DNA from: Actinomycetota bacterium | GTDB taxonomy: Bacteria > Actinomycetota > Actinomycetes > Mycobacteriales > JACQDL01 | Assembly: GCA_016201065.1 (NCBI GenBank) | Contig: JACQDL010000062.1 | Location: forward strand, 1 to 64,000 | Length of the DNA: 64,000 bases | Direction of reading: 5' to 3' | Made by a program: the position numbers and the translations under genes | Notes under the pieces: model-generated | Database searches by the model: none | The model's input: the letters and a program-made list of their open reading frames with translations, nothing else | Told to the model about the DNA's origin: nothing | Part shown: piece after piece, positions 1-7,482 of the stretch | Layout: every line of letters starts with the position of its first letter | Position numbering within the stretch: the first letter of the stretch is position 1

Positions 1-129
1 ATCGCGAACATCCAGCGAGAGACCGCCGACCACACCTTCAGCGCCTTCGAATTGTTCATCAAGAATGGGACGTTCAGATACGACTTCGAGCACCTCTCAA
101 TCCCGATGGGCGAGGCCGATTTTGTTTAA
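1..129 (+). CDS. 3' end of an unidentified gene (partial)
   Basis: An open frame runs from the left edge to a TAA stop at 127-129 (42 codons visible). Third codon positions are about 79% G/C over this stretch, whereas the antisense frame that overlaps it at 74-142 has very A/T-rich third positions, so the + frame looks like the genuinely coding one. The visible tail is rich in Phe, Glu and Asp and ends MGEADFV. I do not recognise the family. It converges on, and overlaps, the 3' end of the histidine-kinase-like gene, whose normal C-terminus seems to be missing, so this fragment probably belongs to DNA that was inserted or recombined here. TAA is an unusual stop in this window. Function unknown. 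Confidence 0.55.
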   Translation: MANIQRETADHTFSAFELFIKNGTFRYDFEHLSIPMGEADFV

Positions 130-820
130 TTGCGGCCATACCACGATGTGGCGTCCCGATGTCGACGCTGCCGCCGATGTTCGCCACCAGCCCGCGGACC
201 AGGAACAGGCCGAGCCCGGTCGAGCCGGTCGGCAACGCCTCCGCCGGCTGCCGGACCCGGGTCACGACGGCGGCCGGCAGCCCGGGGCCGGCGTCGGTGA
301 CGCGGAGCCGCAGGACGGCGGTCTCCGTGCCGTCCGCGGTCACCCCGTCGGCGGTCACCACGTCGGCGGCCACCGCGATCGGTCGGGAACCGTGCTCGGC
401 GGCGTTGCGGACCAGCTCGCGGGCGATCTGGCGCACCGCCGCGCCGTCGCCCTCCAGGAACGCCGGCAGGTTGCTGACCCGGAGCGTGACGGACCCCTCC
501 GCGGCGGAGGTCGCGGCCACCTCGCCAAGAAGCTGGGCCGGCGCGATCAGCTCGGGCGGCCCGCTGGTGTGCCCGGCGAGCACCCGGACGAGGCAGAGGA
601 GCCGGTCGCACGCCGCGTACAGGGCGTCGGCACCGTCCGCGACGTCGTCCAGCATTCGGCGCTGCTCGCCGTCCAGGCCACTGATCGCCAGCAGCTCGAC
701 GAAGCCGAGCAGCGAGTGCAACGGCGTGCGCAGGCCGTATCCCAGGCTCGCGGCCAGCAGGGCGGAGCCGGCGGGGGAGATGGCCGGCTGTCGGGTCTCG
801 TGCATGGTCGTCATCGTCAT
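74..820 (-). CDS. Histidine-kinase-like protein with Tyr at the phosphoacceptor site, 3' end disrupted
   Basis: 248 aa, no membrane segment. Residues 20-80 form a HisKA-like helical hairpin, but the H-box reads LGYGLRTPLHSLLG: the His of the usual SHELRTP is Tyr28 (codon at 737-739). The ATP-binding half keeps its motifs: N-box LVRNAAEHG near 137-145, DAGPG at 176-180, TGLGL at 201-205. After SVDIGTPHRG (about 227) the sequence becomes Lys/Arg/Pro-rich with A/T-rich third positions, so the real C-terminus is probably lost at about 130-142. The ATG overlaps the TGA of the upstream PLP/acyltransferase gene by 4 bp, so the two are translationally coupled. By family knowledge a kinase lacking the His cannot autophosphorylate there; it could be a pseudokinase or scaffold, or a decaying gene. 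Confidence 0.7.
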   Translation of the reverse strand: MTMTTMHETRQPAISPAGSALLAASLGYGLRTPLHSLLGFVELLAISGLDGEQRRMLDDVADGADALYAACDRLLCLVRVLAGHTSGPPELIAPAQLLGEVAATSAAEGSVTLRVSNLPAFLEGDGAAVRQIARELVRNAAEHGSRPIAVAADVVTADGVTADGTETAVLRLRVTDAGPGLPAAVVTRVRQPAEALPTGSTGLGLFLVRGLVANIGGSVDIGTPHRGMAAIKQNRPRPSGLRGARSRI

Positions 821-3333
821 ACCGCCACGGAGGGAGTGAGTGTGTGCGAGGAGGGCATCAGCACCGCCCGGTACTGCCTGGACGACGCCTGAACCCCCTC
901 CGCGAGGTGGGTGAGCAGGTCCGCGTGAAAGGTGTCGGTGGGCTGGACGTACACCCAGTGCCGGTGCGGCCGGGCGCCGAAGCGAGCCTTGTGGAATCCC
1001 GCGCTCAGGCCGAGCAGGACGCGGTGCGCGCCATGCCGGCGTGCCGATCTGATCGCCTGCCAGAGCGCCTGCTGGTAGGCGTGGTGGGTGACCACGGCGC
1101 CGTAGTCGAGGCCGAGAAAGACCGGCGCCACGACACCGTCGCCGACGTGCTGCGCGACGAACGCCACCGGCCGCGGGCCGCCGTCCACCCGGAGCACGAT
1201 CAGTTCCCAGCGCGGGTGCCCGAGCACCGCGTCGAGGACCCGTCTGGGCAGCGGAAAGACGTTCAGGCCGAGGTTGCGGGCGTGCACGTGCCGGTAGAGC
1301 TCGTACAGGTGGTCGAGGTCGGCGGGCGGGACCGCGCGGGCCGCGGCGCTGCCGCCCGGGATGGTCTCCACGTCGTACCGGTGCTCCCAGCCGAGCACCA
1401 CGCTCCGCTGGTGGTGGCGTGCCTTCTTCGGCAGGCCGGCCAGGAAGCCGGCGTCGTCGGTGAAGTCGATGTCCCTGGTCCAGCCGTCCTCGGTGGCCAT
1501 CCGCACGAATCCCTCGCCGAGCAGGAGATCGTGCAGCTCCACGTCGTCGTCGGGAAGATCGCGCAGCACGATGGTGGCCGCGCCGCACCGGTCCTCCTCC
1601 GCACGCGCCGCGCGGAGCACCATCCGCAGCGCCGTCCGCCAGGACCCGGTGCGGTCGAGGAACAGGTGGTTTCCCTCGGTGAGCAGCGACCCCATGGCGA
1701 GCACGGTCGAGGTGAGGAACGACGGGTCGCTCCTCCTGCGGCGCTCGACCTCGGCCGAGACCACCTCGGTGGAGAGCATGTCGTCCTTCCACAGCGTCGT
1801 GGTGAAGAACGTGGCGGCCACCGGCCGGTCGGCCGGGTCCCGCACGACCCAGTAGTGGAACTCCCAGGTCTGCCCGGGCTCCGCCGACGGGTTGGCGAAC
1901 GCCTCCTCCAGGGTGTGCAGGCCGTCCCAGGTGAAGGAGCCGCGGGTGCCCAGCAGCGAGTCCCACTCGGCGGGATCGAGATCGGTGATGCTCCGGTGGT
2001 GGTCCAACCGCAGACCGGAGTCGGGCGTGGGGGAGGGTCGGGCGGGTGGTCGCAGCCGGACCGCGCGGCCGGCGAGCTGGCGGGCGAACGCCCGCTCCAC
2101 CTCGGCCGCCGAGCTGCCGGCGTCGGCCAGCACCTCCGGCAGCGCCACGGCCACGGCGTCGACGATCGCGGCGATGTCGTCGGCGGTGTGGTGTGCGGTG
2201 AGCGTGATCCGCGCACCCGAGCGCTTTGCCGGGACGGCCGGGAAGGTTGCCGTGTCGACGAAATGACCGGCGTCGCGAAGTCGGCCGGTCAGGGCGTAGG
2301 CGATGTCCGGCGTGCCAGCGCCCACGCACCGGATCGGCGCCTCGCTGTGGCTGAGCAGCGGCAGTCCCCGTTCGGCGGCGAGGGCGTTGAACAGCCGGAT
2401 CGAGGAGAGGAGTGTCTGCTGCCTCGGCGGGAGCTCCTCGGACAGGTGCAGCCGGGCGGAGGCGAGCACGGCACCGAGCATCGGTGGCGGTAGCGGACCC
2501 GAGAAGATCAGCGGTCCGCCGACGGTGAACAGCCTGCGCCTGCGCTCGGGGTCGGGCAGGAGGATCGCGCCGCCCCCGGCGGCGAACGACTTGTTCAGGG
2601 AGGCCGCGACCACGGTCCGGGTGAGCGTCTGTGCCCCGAGCCGCTCCAGCACATACCCACGGCCGTGCCGGCCGGTCCAGGACACCGAGTGGGCATCGTC
2701 GAGGTACAGCCAGAGCTGTTCGTGCCGGGCGAGGAGCTCGTCGAGCCCCTCGGTCGGCACGAAGTCGGCGTACATGCTGTAGAGGCCGTCGGCGGCGTAC
2801 CACACCCGGCGGTGGTTCCGGGCGAGCTCCCGCACCCGCCGGTCCAGCACGTCGAGGTTGCTGTGCGGGATGAGCTCCACGGTACTGCCCTGGGCGCGGG
2901 CCAGCTTGGCCGCGGTCTGCACGCTGGCGTGGACCTGGTGGTCGAGCAGCAGCGCGTCGGTGCAGGCGACGAGCGTGGGCAGGGCCGCGAGGTGCCCGGC
3001 CGTGGTGCTCGTCGTGATCACAGCCGGACGGCCGAAGAGCTCGGTCAGCGCCTCCTCGGCGGCGCCGTAGCGGGGCGCGGAGAGGTACGCGCGGGAGGAG
3101 GAGAACTGGCTGCCGTACCGGCGGGCCGCGTCGACCACCGCCTCGACGAGGGCGGGGTGGGTCTCCAGGCCGAGGTAGCTGCACGACCCGAAGTTCGTGA
3201 GCCGCTTCCCCCGCACGGTGATGGTGCGCCCGTCGAGCGGGCCGTCCTCGACCTCTTGGTGCATCACTCCCCGGCGCGCGCCGTCGGAGAGAACGTCATC
3301 GATGGCGCGCAGGAGATCCTCGGCGGTGGGCAC
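817..3333 (-). CDS. Fusion of alpha-oxoamine-synthase-like PLP enzyme and GNAT/FemAB-like acyltransferase
   Basis: 838 aa from a GTG preceded by GGAGGG nine bases upstream; an in-frame ATG at 3397-3399 lacks such a site. Residues about 10-420 are a fold-type I PLP domain of the AONS/serine palmitoyltransferase group: FGSCSYLGLE, DHQVHASV, the cofactor-Asp motif YLDDAHS, and SLNKSFAAGGGA with Lys248 as the expected Schiff-base lysine. Residues about 440-838 resemble BioF2/FemAB-like GNAT acyltransferases (LPKKARHHQRS; LLGLSAGFHKARFGARP near the end). AONS-family enzymes condense an amino acid with an acyl-CoA; the second domain could N-acylate the product, as in sphingoid-base/ceramide chemistry, but CqsA/LqsA autoinducer synthases belong to the same PLP family. 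The substrate is unknown. It is coupled to the kinase-like gene downstream. Confidence 0.8.
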   Translation of the reverse strand: MPTAEDLLRAIDDVLSDGARRGVMHQEVEDGPLDGRTITVRGKRLTNFGSCSYLGLETHPALVEAVVDAARRYGSQFSSSRAYLSAPRYGAAEEALTELFGRPAVITTSTTAGHLAALPTLVACTDALLLDHQVHASVQTAAKLARAQGSTVELIPHSNLDVLDRRVRELARNHRRVWYAADGLYSMYADFVPTEGLDELLARHEQLWLYLDDAHSVSWTGRHGRGYVLERLGAQTLTRTVVAASLNKSFAAGGGAILLPDPERRRRLFTVGGPLIFSGPLPPPMLGAVLASARLHLSEELPPRQQTLLSSIRLFNALAAERGLPLLSHSEAPIRCVGAGTPDIAYALTGRLRDAGHFVDTATFPAVPAKRSGARITLTAHHTADDIAAIVDAVAVALPEVLADAGSSAAEVERAFARQLAGRAVRLRPPARPSPTPDSGLRLDHHRSITDLDPAEWDSLLGTRGSFTWDGLHTLEEAFANPSAEPGQTWEFHYWVVRDPADRPVAATFFTTTLWKDDMLSTEVVSAEVERRRRSDPSFLTSTVLAMGSLLTEGNHLFLDRTGSWRTALRMVLRAARAEEDRCGAATIVLRDLPDDDVELHDLLLGEGFVRMATEDGWTRDIDFTDDAGFLAGLPKKARHHQRSVVLGWEHRYDVETIPGGSAAARAVPPADLDHLYELYRHVHARNLGLNVFPLPRRVLDAVLGHPRWELIVLRVDGGPRPVAFVAQHVGDGVVAPVFLGLDYGAVVTHHAYQQALWQAIRSARRHGAHRVLLGLSAGFHKARFGARPHRHWVYVQPTDTFHADLLTHLAEGVQASSRQYRAVLMPSSHTLTPSVAV

Positions 3334-3477
3334 CGAAACACACCCTCCCCTGGTCGTGGCGTCGCTGTCCCATCCTGTGCGCTCCGGTGGGCGTCTCACC
3401 TATCGACGGTGCGGTGGCGGATCTCAGCAGATTCTCCGTCCGGTCAACAACGGCGCTCCACGGCCGATGTCACCGGC

Positions 3478-5625
3478 ATGGTGCACACTGAGCCCGCCCC
3501 CGAGTCGCGGGTGACCCGATGGCAGTCGAACGACGCCGAGCCTTTCCGCACCGAGACGCTGACAGAGGTGTGCCACGCCATCCGGGTGACGCTCGGTGTC
3601 GGCGCCACGGCGGTGAACCGGATCGTCGGCGACCAACTGGTCGTCGTGGCTGCGGATGACGTCATCGGATTCGGCCTGCGGCCAGGGCTGGCCGCGCCAC
3701 TGGACGAAACACTCTGCGGCCGGGCATTGGCTGGGCGTGCCCCGGGCGACGGGGTCAACAGCTACCTGGTGGTGCCGCTGGAGGACGCCGACGGGGCGGT
3801 CTTCGGCACGCTGTGCGCCATGGACCGCCGGTCGGTGGAGCTCGACGAGCATGACCAGCGGCTGATGCGGGCGTTCGGTGCGATGCTTGCCCGCGAGCAC
3901 GAGCTGGAGGCCGCCCGACTGCGTGAGCAGGCGGCTCGGGAGACTCTCGCCCGGCAGAGCGCGCGCGAGGCCGAGCGATCCCGTCTCGACCAGATCGTCG
4001 CGGAGCTGTCGGCCGTGTTCCTGCGTTCCGAGGTCGAGCAGACCGATGAGGGTGTCGTCGAGGCGCTCACCGCGGTCGGTACCTTCCTCGGCGCGGACAG
4101 TGGTGACCTGTACCTCGCGGAAGCCGAGCGGTGGGTGCCGGGTCCGGGCTGGCGGCTCTCGGGCGTGCGGAGGGCGGACGCGGCGGTGATCCCCCGCCCG
4201 GAGGTCGCCGGGTGGGAGACGGAGCTGGGCCGGGGTCAGGTCGTCCGCTGCGACGGGCCCGACCCCGGATCGGAGCTGTTGGTGCAGTGCCACCTGATGG
4301 CCGGCAGGCCGGCGGGTTGGGCGCTGACCGTGCCGGTGCGGGCGGAGGACCGTCTGCTCGGCTGCCTGGTCTTCGGGTCCTGGCAGGCCAACCCGCCCGG
4401 CATTGGTCCGGCCGGCGTCGACCTGGCCGTGCCGCTGGTGCAGGTCGGGGACCTGGTTGCGGCGGCGTTGACGCGACGGAGCATCGCGGCCGAGCTCCGG
4501 ACCTCCGAGTCGCGCTACCGCACGCTCATCGATGACGTGGCTGATGTCGTCGTGCACCTGGAGCCGGACGGGCGGATCTCGTTCGTCAACCGCACCTGGA
4601 CCGAGCTGACCGGGCTGACCCTGGAGGACACCGTCGGCGCCGGTCCGATGGACAACGTCCATCCCGACGACCGGCCGCTGGCGATGGCGCACATGATGGC
4701 GGTGATGACCGGCGACGACAGCCAGGTCCCGGAGGTGCGATTCATCACCAAGACCGGTGAGGTCCGCTGGATGGAGGTCAAGGGTCGGGCCGTCTGGCGG
4801 TCCGACGGCAGTCTCGGCGGACTCACCGGGACGGTGCACGACGTGACCGAACGGCGGGCCGCCGAGGCGCAGGTGCACGCGGCCCGCGAGGAGGCCGAGC
4901 GGGCCCGGGACGCGGCCGAGCGGGCCAGCCAGGCCAAGAGCGAGTTCCTCTCCCGGATGAGCCACGAGCTGCGTACGCCGCTGAACGCGATCCTCGGCTT
5001 CTCGCAGCTGCTGGAGCTCGCGGAGCTCGGTCCGGAGGACGCCGACAGCCTGCGGCTGATCACCACGGCGGGGCAGCATCTGCTGAGCCTCATCAACGAC
5101 GCCCTGGACATCGGGCGGATCGAGTCGGGGGGGCTGAGCCTCTCGCCAGAGCCGGTGCTGCTCACCGACCTGGTCTCCGAGTGCGTGGGACTGACCCGGA
5201 CCGACCTGACCGAGCCTGCGATCACCCTCCGGGTGGAGGGCTCGGACCACATCAAGGTCATCGCGGATGCGCAACGACTCAGGCAGATCCTGGTCAACCT
5301 GCTGTCCAACGCCGTGAAGTACAACCACGCGGGAGGCGGCGCCACGGTCACGTGGGGGCCGGCGCCCGATTCGGACGGAATGCTGGGCGCCGTCCGGCTG
5401 ACCGTCGCCGACACCGGGAAGGGCATCCCGCCGGACCGGCTGGAGGACGCCTTCGTGCCGTTCGAGCGGCTCGGTGCGGAGCGTACGGAGGTCGAGGGAA
5501 CCGGTCTCGGCCTCGCCGTCGTCAAGCGGCTGACCGAGGCGATGGGCGGTCGGGTGAGCATGTCCAGCGTGCTGGGCGTGGGGACGAGCGTCCACATCGA
5601 CCTGCCGGCGGCTTCGGCCGGTTAG
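3478..5625 (+). CDS. Soluble GAF-GAF-PAS sensor histidine kinase
   Basis: 715 aa without membrane segments. GAF domain at about 20-140, a helical linker (140-185), a second GAF at about 175-335, PAS/PAC at 340-460, coiled coil 460-490, HisKA with His496 in MSHELRTPLNA, then HATPase_c (N-box LSNAVKYN, ADTGKGIP, GTGLGLAVVKRL) to the end. It should autophosphorylate in response to a cytoplasmic ligand or redox cue. No response regulator is adjacent, so it is an orphan. It is transcribed divergently from the PLP/acyltransferase gene across a 144-bp gap (3334-3477). The start is uncertain: ATG 3478 has only a weak ribosome site. The longer open frame back to 2665 is antisense to the neighbouring gene and was rejected. 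Confidence 0.88.
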   Translation: MVHTEPAPESRVTRWQSNDAEPFRTETLTEVCHAIRVTLGVGATAVNRIVGDQLVVVAADDVIGFGLRPGLAAPLDETLCGRALAGRAPGDGVNSYLVVPLEDADGAVFGTLCAMDRRSVELDEHDQRLMRAFGAMLAREHELEAARLREQAARETLARQSAREAERSRLDQIVAELSAVFLRSEVEQTDEGVVEALTAVGTFLGADSGDLYLAEAERWVPGPGWRLSGVRRADAAVIPRPEVAGWETELGRGQVVRCDGPDPGSELLVQCHLMAGRPAGWALTVPVRAEDRLLGCLVFGSWQANPPGIGPAGVDLAVPLVQVGDLVAAALTRRSIAAELRTSESRYRTLIDDVADVVVHLEPDGRISFVNRTWTELTGLTLEDTVGAGPMDNVHPDDRPLAMAHMMAVMTGDDSQVPEVRFITKTGEVRWMEVKGRAVWRSDGSLGGLTGTVHDVTERRAAEAQVHAAREEAERARDAAERASQAKSEFLSRMSHELRTPLNAILGFSQLLELAELGPEDADSLRLITTAGQHLLSLINDALDIGRIESGGLSLSPEPVLLTDLVSECVGLTRTDLTEPAITLRVEGSDHIKVIADAQRLRQILVNLLSNAVKYNHAGGGATVTWGPAPDSDGMLGAVRLTVADTGKGIPPDRLEDAFVPFERLGAERTEVEGTGLGLAVVKRLTEAMGGRVSMSSVLGVGTSVHIDLPAASAG

Positions 5626-5651
5626 CTGCCGGCCGGGTAGCTGCCGGCCGG
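5623..5651. repeat. 15-bp tandem repeat duplicating a stop codon
   Basis: The unit TAGCTGCCGGCCGGG starting at the kinase stop codon is repeated at once, the second copy lacking only its last base. Because 15 is divisible by three, this gives two in-frame TAG stops at 5623 and 5638. Each unit also contains the self-complementary CCGGCCGG. Confidence 0.85.
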
Positions 5652-5661
5652 CTCGGTGCGG

Positions 5662-6291
5662 TCACCCGCGGCTGCCACACCCCGGTGGGGGGTCGTAGTC
5701 GATCACCGCGCCACGGTGGTCGGTCCGCACCGCGCAGCAGGCCGTGAGCAGGTCCCGCAGCCGGCGCCGGCCGCGCTGCACCCGCGACTTCATCCCGGAC
5801 ACCGAGACGCCGACGACCCGGGCCGCGTCGGCCTGGGTCCGCCCCTGGAGATCGACGAGTGTGAGCGCCTCCCGGTGGGCCGGCGGGAGGTGGGCGATCA
5901 GGGGGGTGAGGCACCTCGCCAGCTCGGTCACCACCGCGCCCGGGGTGCCGGCGAACAGCTCCAGGTCGGCCCGTTCGACCCGCTTCGGGTCCGCCACATC
6001 CAGCGGCAGGTGCGGGCGTCGGGTCCGATAGTGATCGATCACCACGTTGCGTGCCACCCGGTACAGCCAGGCCGATGGGTTGCTGAGCTCACCATCGGCC
6101 TGGCGTCGACCGTGCAGCCGCAGCAGCACCTCCTGGACGAGGTCCTCGGCGGTGTCGGGGTCCTCCACCCGGTGGGCGATGAAGTCACGCAGCAGTCGCC
6201 GGGTGTCCCGCCAGGCCCGATCCAGCCCGCCGGGGTCCGACCCGGCGGTGGTCGGTGCAGTTCGGGTCGACGGCGGTCCCGACATGGTCAC
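5662..6291 (-). CDS. sigZ: SigZ-type ECF RNA polymerase sigma factor
   Basis: 209 aa. Region 2 covers about 30-95 (DFIAHRVEDPDTAEDLVQEV; AWLYRVARNVVIDHYRTRR) and region 4 about 130-180 (LPPAHREALTLVDLQG; GVSVSGMKSRVQRGRRRLRD). The tail CCAVRTDHRGAVIDY followed by a CxC-like GCG matches the Cys-containing C-terminus I associate with SigZ-family factors. It should direct RNA polymerase to a small regulon, perhaps in response to metals or thiol stress through the Cys residues (inference). GTG 6291 has AGG seven bases upstream; ATG 6285 is an alternative start. It lies seven bases downstream of a 51-codon Cys-rich gene, clearly the same operon. No classical anti-sigma gene is adjacent. Confidence 0.85.
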   Translation of the reverse strand: MTMSGPPSTRTAPTTAGSDPGGLDRAWRDTRRLLRDFIAHRVEDPDTAEDLVQEVLLRLHGRRQADGELSNPSAWLYRVARNVVIDHYRTRRPHLPLDVADPKRVERADLELFAGTPGAVVTELARCLTPLIAHLPPAHREALTLVDLQGRTQADAARVVGVSVSGMKSRVQRGRRRLRDLLTACCAVRTDHRGAVIDYDPPPGCGSRG

Positions 6292-6298
6292 AGTCTGC

Positions 6299-6454
6299 CT
6301 ATCGGCAGCCGCAGGTGCTGGCCTGCGTCGTGGTAGCGCCGCAGCAGCCTGCCTTCTCCTCGGCGGCGCAGCAGGTGGTCTGCTCGGCCGGCGAGCAGCA
6401 GGCCGTCGGCGGCGGGGTCATCTCGGCTGCGGTGTCGGCGTTCGTGGTCATCAT
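6299..6454 (-). CDS. Small Cys-rich protein with three CC pairs at 9-residue spacing
   Basis: 51 aa. ATG 6454 (a second ATG follows at 6451) is preceded by AAGGGA seven bases upstream; the stop is TAG at 6299-6301. It has eight cysteines: CC at 19-20, 28-29 and 37-38, an exact 9-residue period, then CGC at 48-50. Between them the protein is Ala/Thr/Glu-rich, with no signal peptide or hydrophobic segment. Such a layout suggests binding of a soft metal or metalloid (As, Cu, Hg, Zn) or redox switching, but the ligand is not known. The SigZ gene starts seven bases downstream, so the peptide may act as sensor or buffer for that sigma factor, or simply share its promoter. Strong ribosome site and regular Cys pattern argue that it is real. 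Confidence 0.7.
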   Translation of the reverse strand: MMTTNADTAAEMTPPPTACCSPAEQTTCCAAEEKAGCCGATTTQASTCGCR

Positions 6455-6565
6455 CGGGCTGTCCCTTCTCGGGCCGGTGCGCTGTCACCCAGGAAGACGA
6501 CGCCGTGCTGGAAAGGACGCAACGGCGCGAGCCGTCGGGGAGCCGAGAACATTTTTCCTTGCAGC

Positions 6566-6642
6566 TGGTGCCCCCGGTGGGATTCGAACCCACACCGTGC
6601 GGTGTTTGAGGCCGCTGCCTCTGCCAGTTGGGCTACGGGGGC
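6566..6642 (-). tRNA. tRNA-Leu (anticodon CAA), CCA encoded
   Basis: The minus strand folds as a 77-nt cloverleaf. The 7-bp acceptor GCCCCCG/CGGGGGC is followed by discriminator A and an encoded CCA (6566-6568). D stem GCC/GGC, anticodon stem GCGGC/ACCGC (last pair C-A) and T arm GUGGG/CCCAC with UUCGAAU loop are present. The anticodon CAA at 6606-6608 reads UUG (Leu). The variable loop is only 5 nt, unlike the long arm usual in bacterial tRNA-Leu. It is divergent from pdtaR, a location I recall as conserved in related actinobacteria. Confidence 0.9.
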
Positions 6643-6725
6643 GAACCGGGCAGACCAGTGCCAGCCGAGTAGGCTACGCCACCAGCGCCTCACCGCACAC
6701 GTTACCGGTTCGCCAGGAGATGCAT

Positions 6726-7328
6726 GTGACCGATACCCCCGCTCGCCGCGTGCTCATCGCCGAGGATGAGGCGCTGATCCGGCTCGACCTGAAGGAGATG
6801 CTCGAGGAGGAGGGGTACGAGGTCGTGGGCGAGGCGGCGGACGGCATCCAGGCAGTTGCGATGGCCGAGGACCTTGTCCCAGACCTGGCGATCGTGGATG
6901 TGAAGATGCCGGCGATGGACGGGATCGACGCAGCGGAGAGCATCGTCGGCCGGCGGATCGCCCCAGTGATTATTCTCACCGCCTTCAGCCAACGTGAGCT
7001 GGTGGAGCGGGCCCGGGATGCGGGCGCGATGGCATACCTGGTCAAGCCGTTCCAGAAGGCCGATCTCGTGCCGGCAATCGAGATGGCCACCTCCCGGTTT
7101 GCCGAGATTGTCGCGCTCGAGCGGGAGGTCGGCGGGCTCACCGAGCGGCTGGAGGCCCGCAAGATCGTCGAGCGCGCCAAGGGCGTCCTGATCACCGAGC
7201 ACAAGATGACCGAACCGCAGGCTTTCCGGTGGATCCAGCGCACGGCCATGGATCGTCGCACCACGATGCGTGCCGTGGCGGAGAAGGTACTCGATCCGGG
7301 GGTTTCGGCGGGCGAGATCGGTTCGTGA
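6726..7328 (+). CDS. pdtaR: ANTAR-domain response regulator (PdtaR type)
   Basis: 200 aa. The receiver domain occupies residues 8-122: acidic pair EDE, phosphoacceptor Asp58 in IVDVKMPAMDG, LTAFS and VKPF. The ANTAR domain follows at about 135-190 (RKIVERAKGVLITEHKMTE; RTTMRAVAEKVL). Once phosphorylated by a PdtaS-type kinase, such proteins bind paired hairpins in RNA leaders and act as antiterminators. The cognate kinase is not in this window. GTG 6726 was chosen because AGGAG ends six bases before it; the in-frame ATG at 6720 lies directly against that site. A TAGGCT hexamer at 6670-6675 is a possible -10. Genes for a branched-chain amino acid importer follow, as in Streptomyces. Confidence 0.95.
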   Translation: MTDTPARRVLIAEDEALIRLDLKEMLEEEGYEVVGEAADGIQAVAMAEDLVPDLAIVDVKMPAMDGIDAAESIVGRRIAPVIILTAFSQRELVERARDAGAMAYLVKPFQKADLVPAIEMATSRFAEIVALEREVGGLTERLEARKIVERAKGVLITEHKMTEPQAFRWIQRTAMDRRTTMRAVAEKVLDPGVSAGEIGS

Positions 7329-7482
7329 TCGAGATCGGCCCGCAGTCGCGGTTGGGTCACGACTTCGGCGAGTCCGTACTCGTCTTGCCAAACGCCGCGC
7401 TACTCTCCCGGCCTGATTGACATCAGGTCTGCGGCGACCGCCAGTGTGCGCACCCGCCCGACCCCCTGCATGGAGGGATTAC

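Noticed and set aside
821-3184. Minus-strand frame of 1036 codons from 3184 to 74
   Set aside because: Only its last 248 codons (from 820) look like a protein family; the rest is a Pro/Arg/Gly-rich shadow of the PLP/acyltransferase gene in another frame of the same strand.
2665-3477. N-terminal extension of the sensor kinase frame
   Set aside because: It lies antisense to the PLP domain, is compositionally a shadow, and crosses the divergent promoter region.
6519-6536. Terminator hairpin downstream of the tRNA
   Set aside because: A 5-bp stem with a GCGA loop and no U-tract; occurs by chance too often here.
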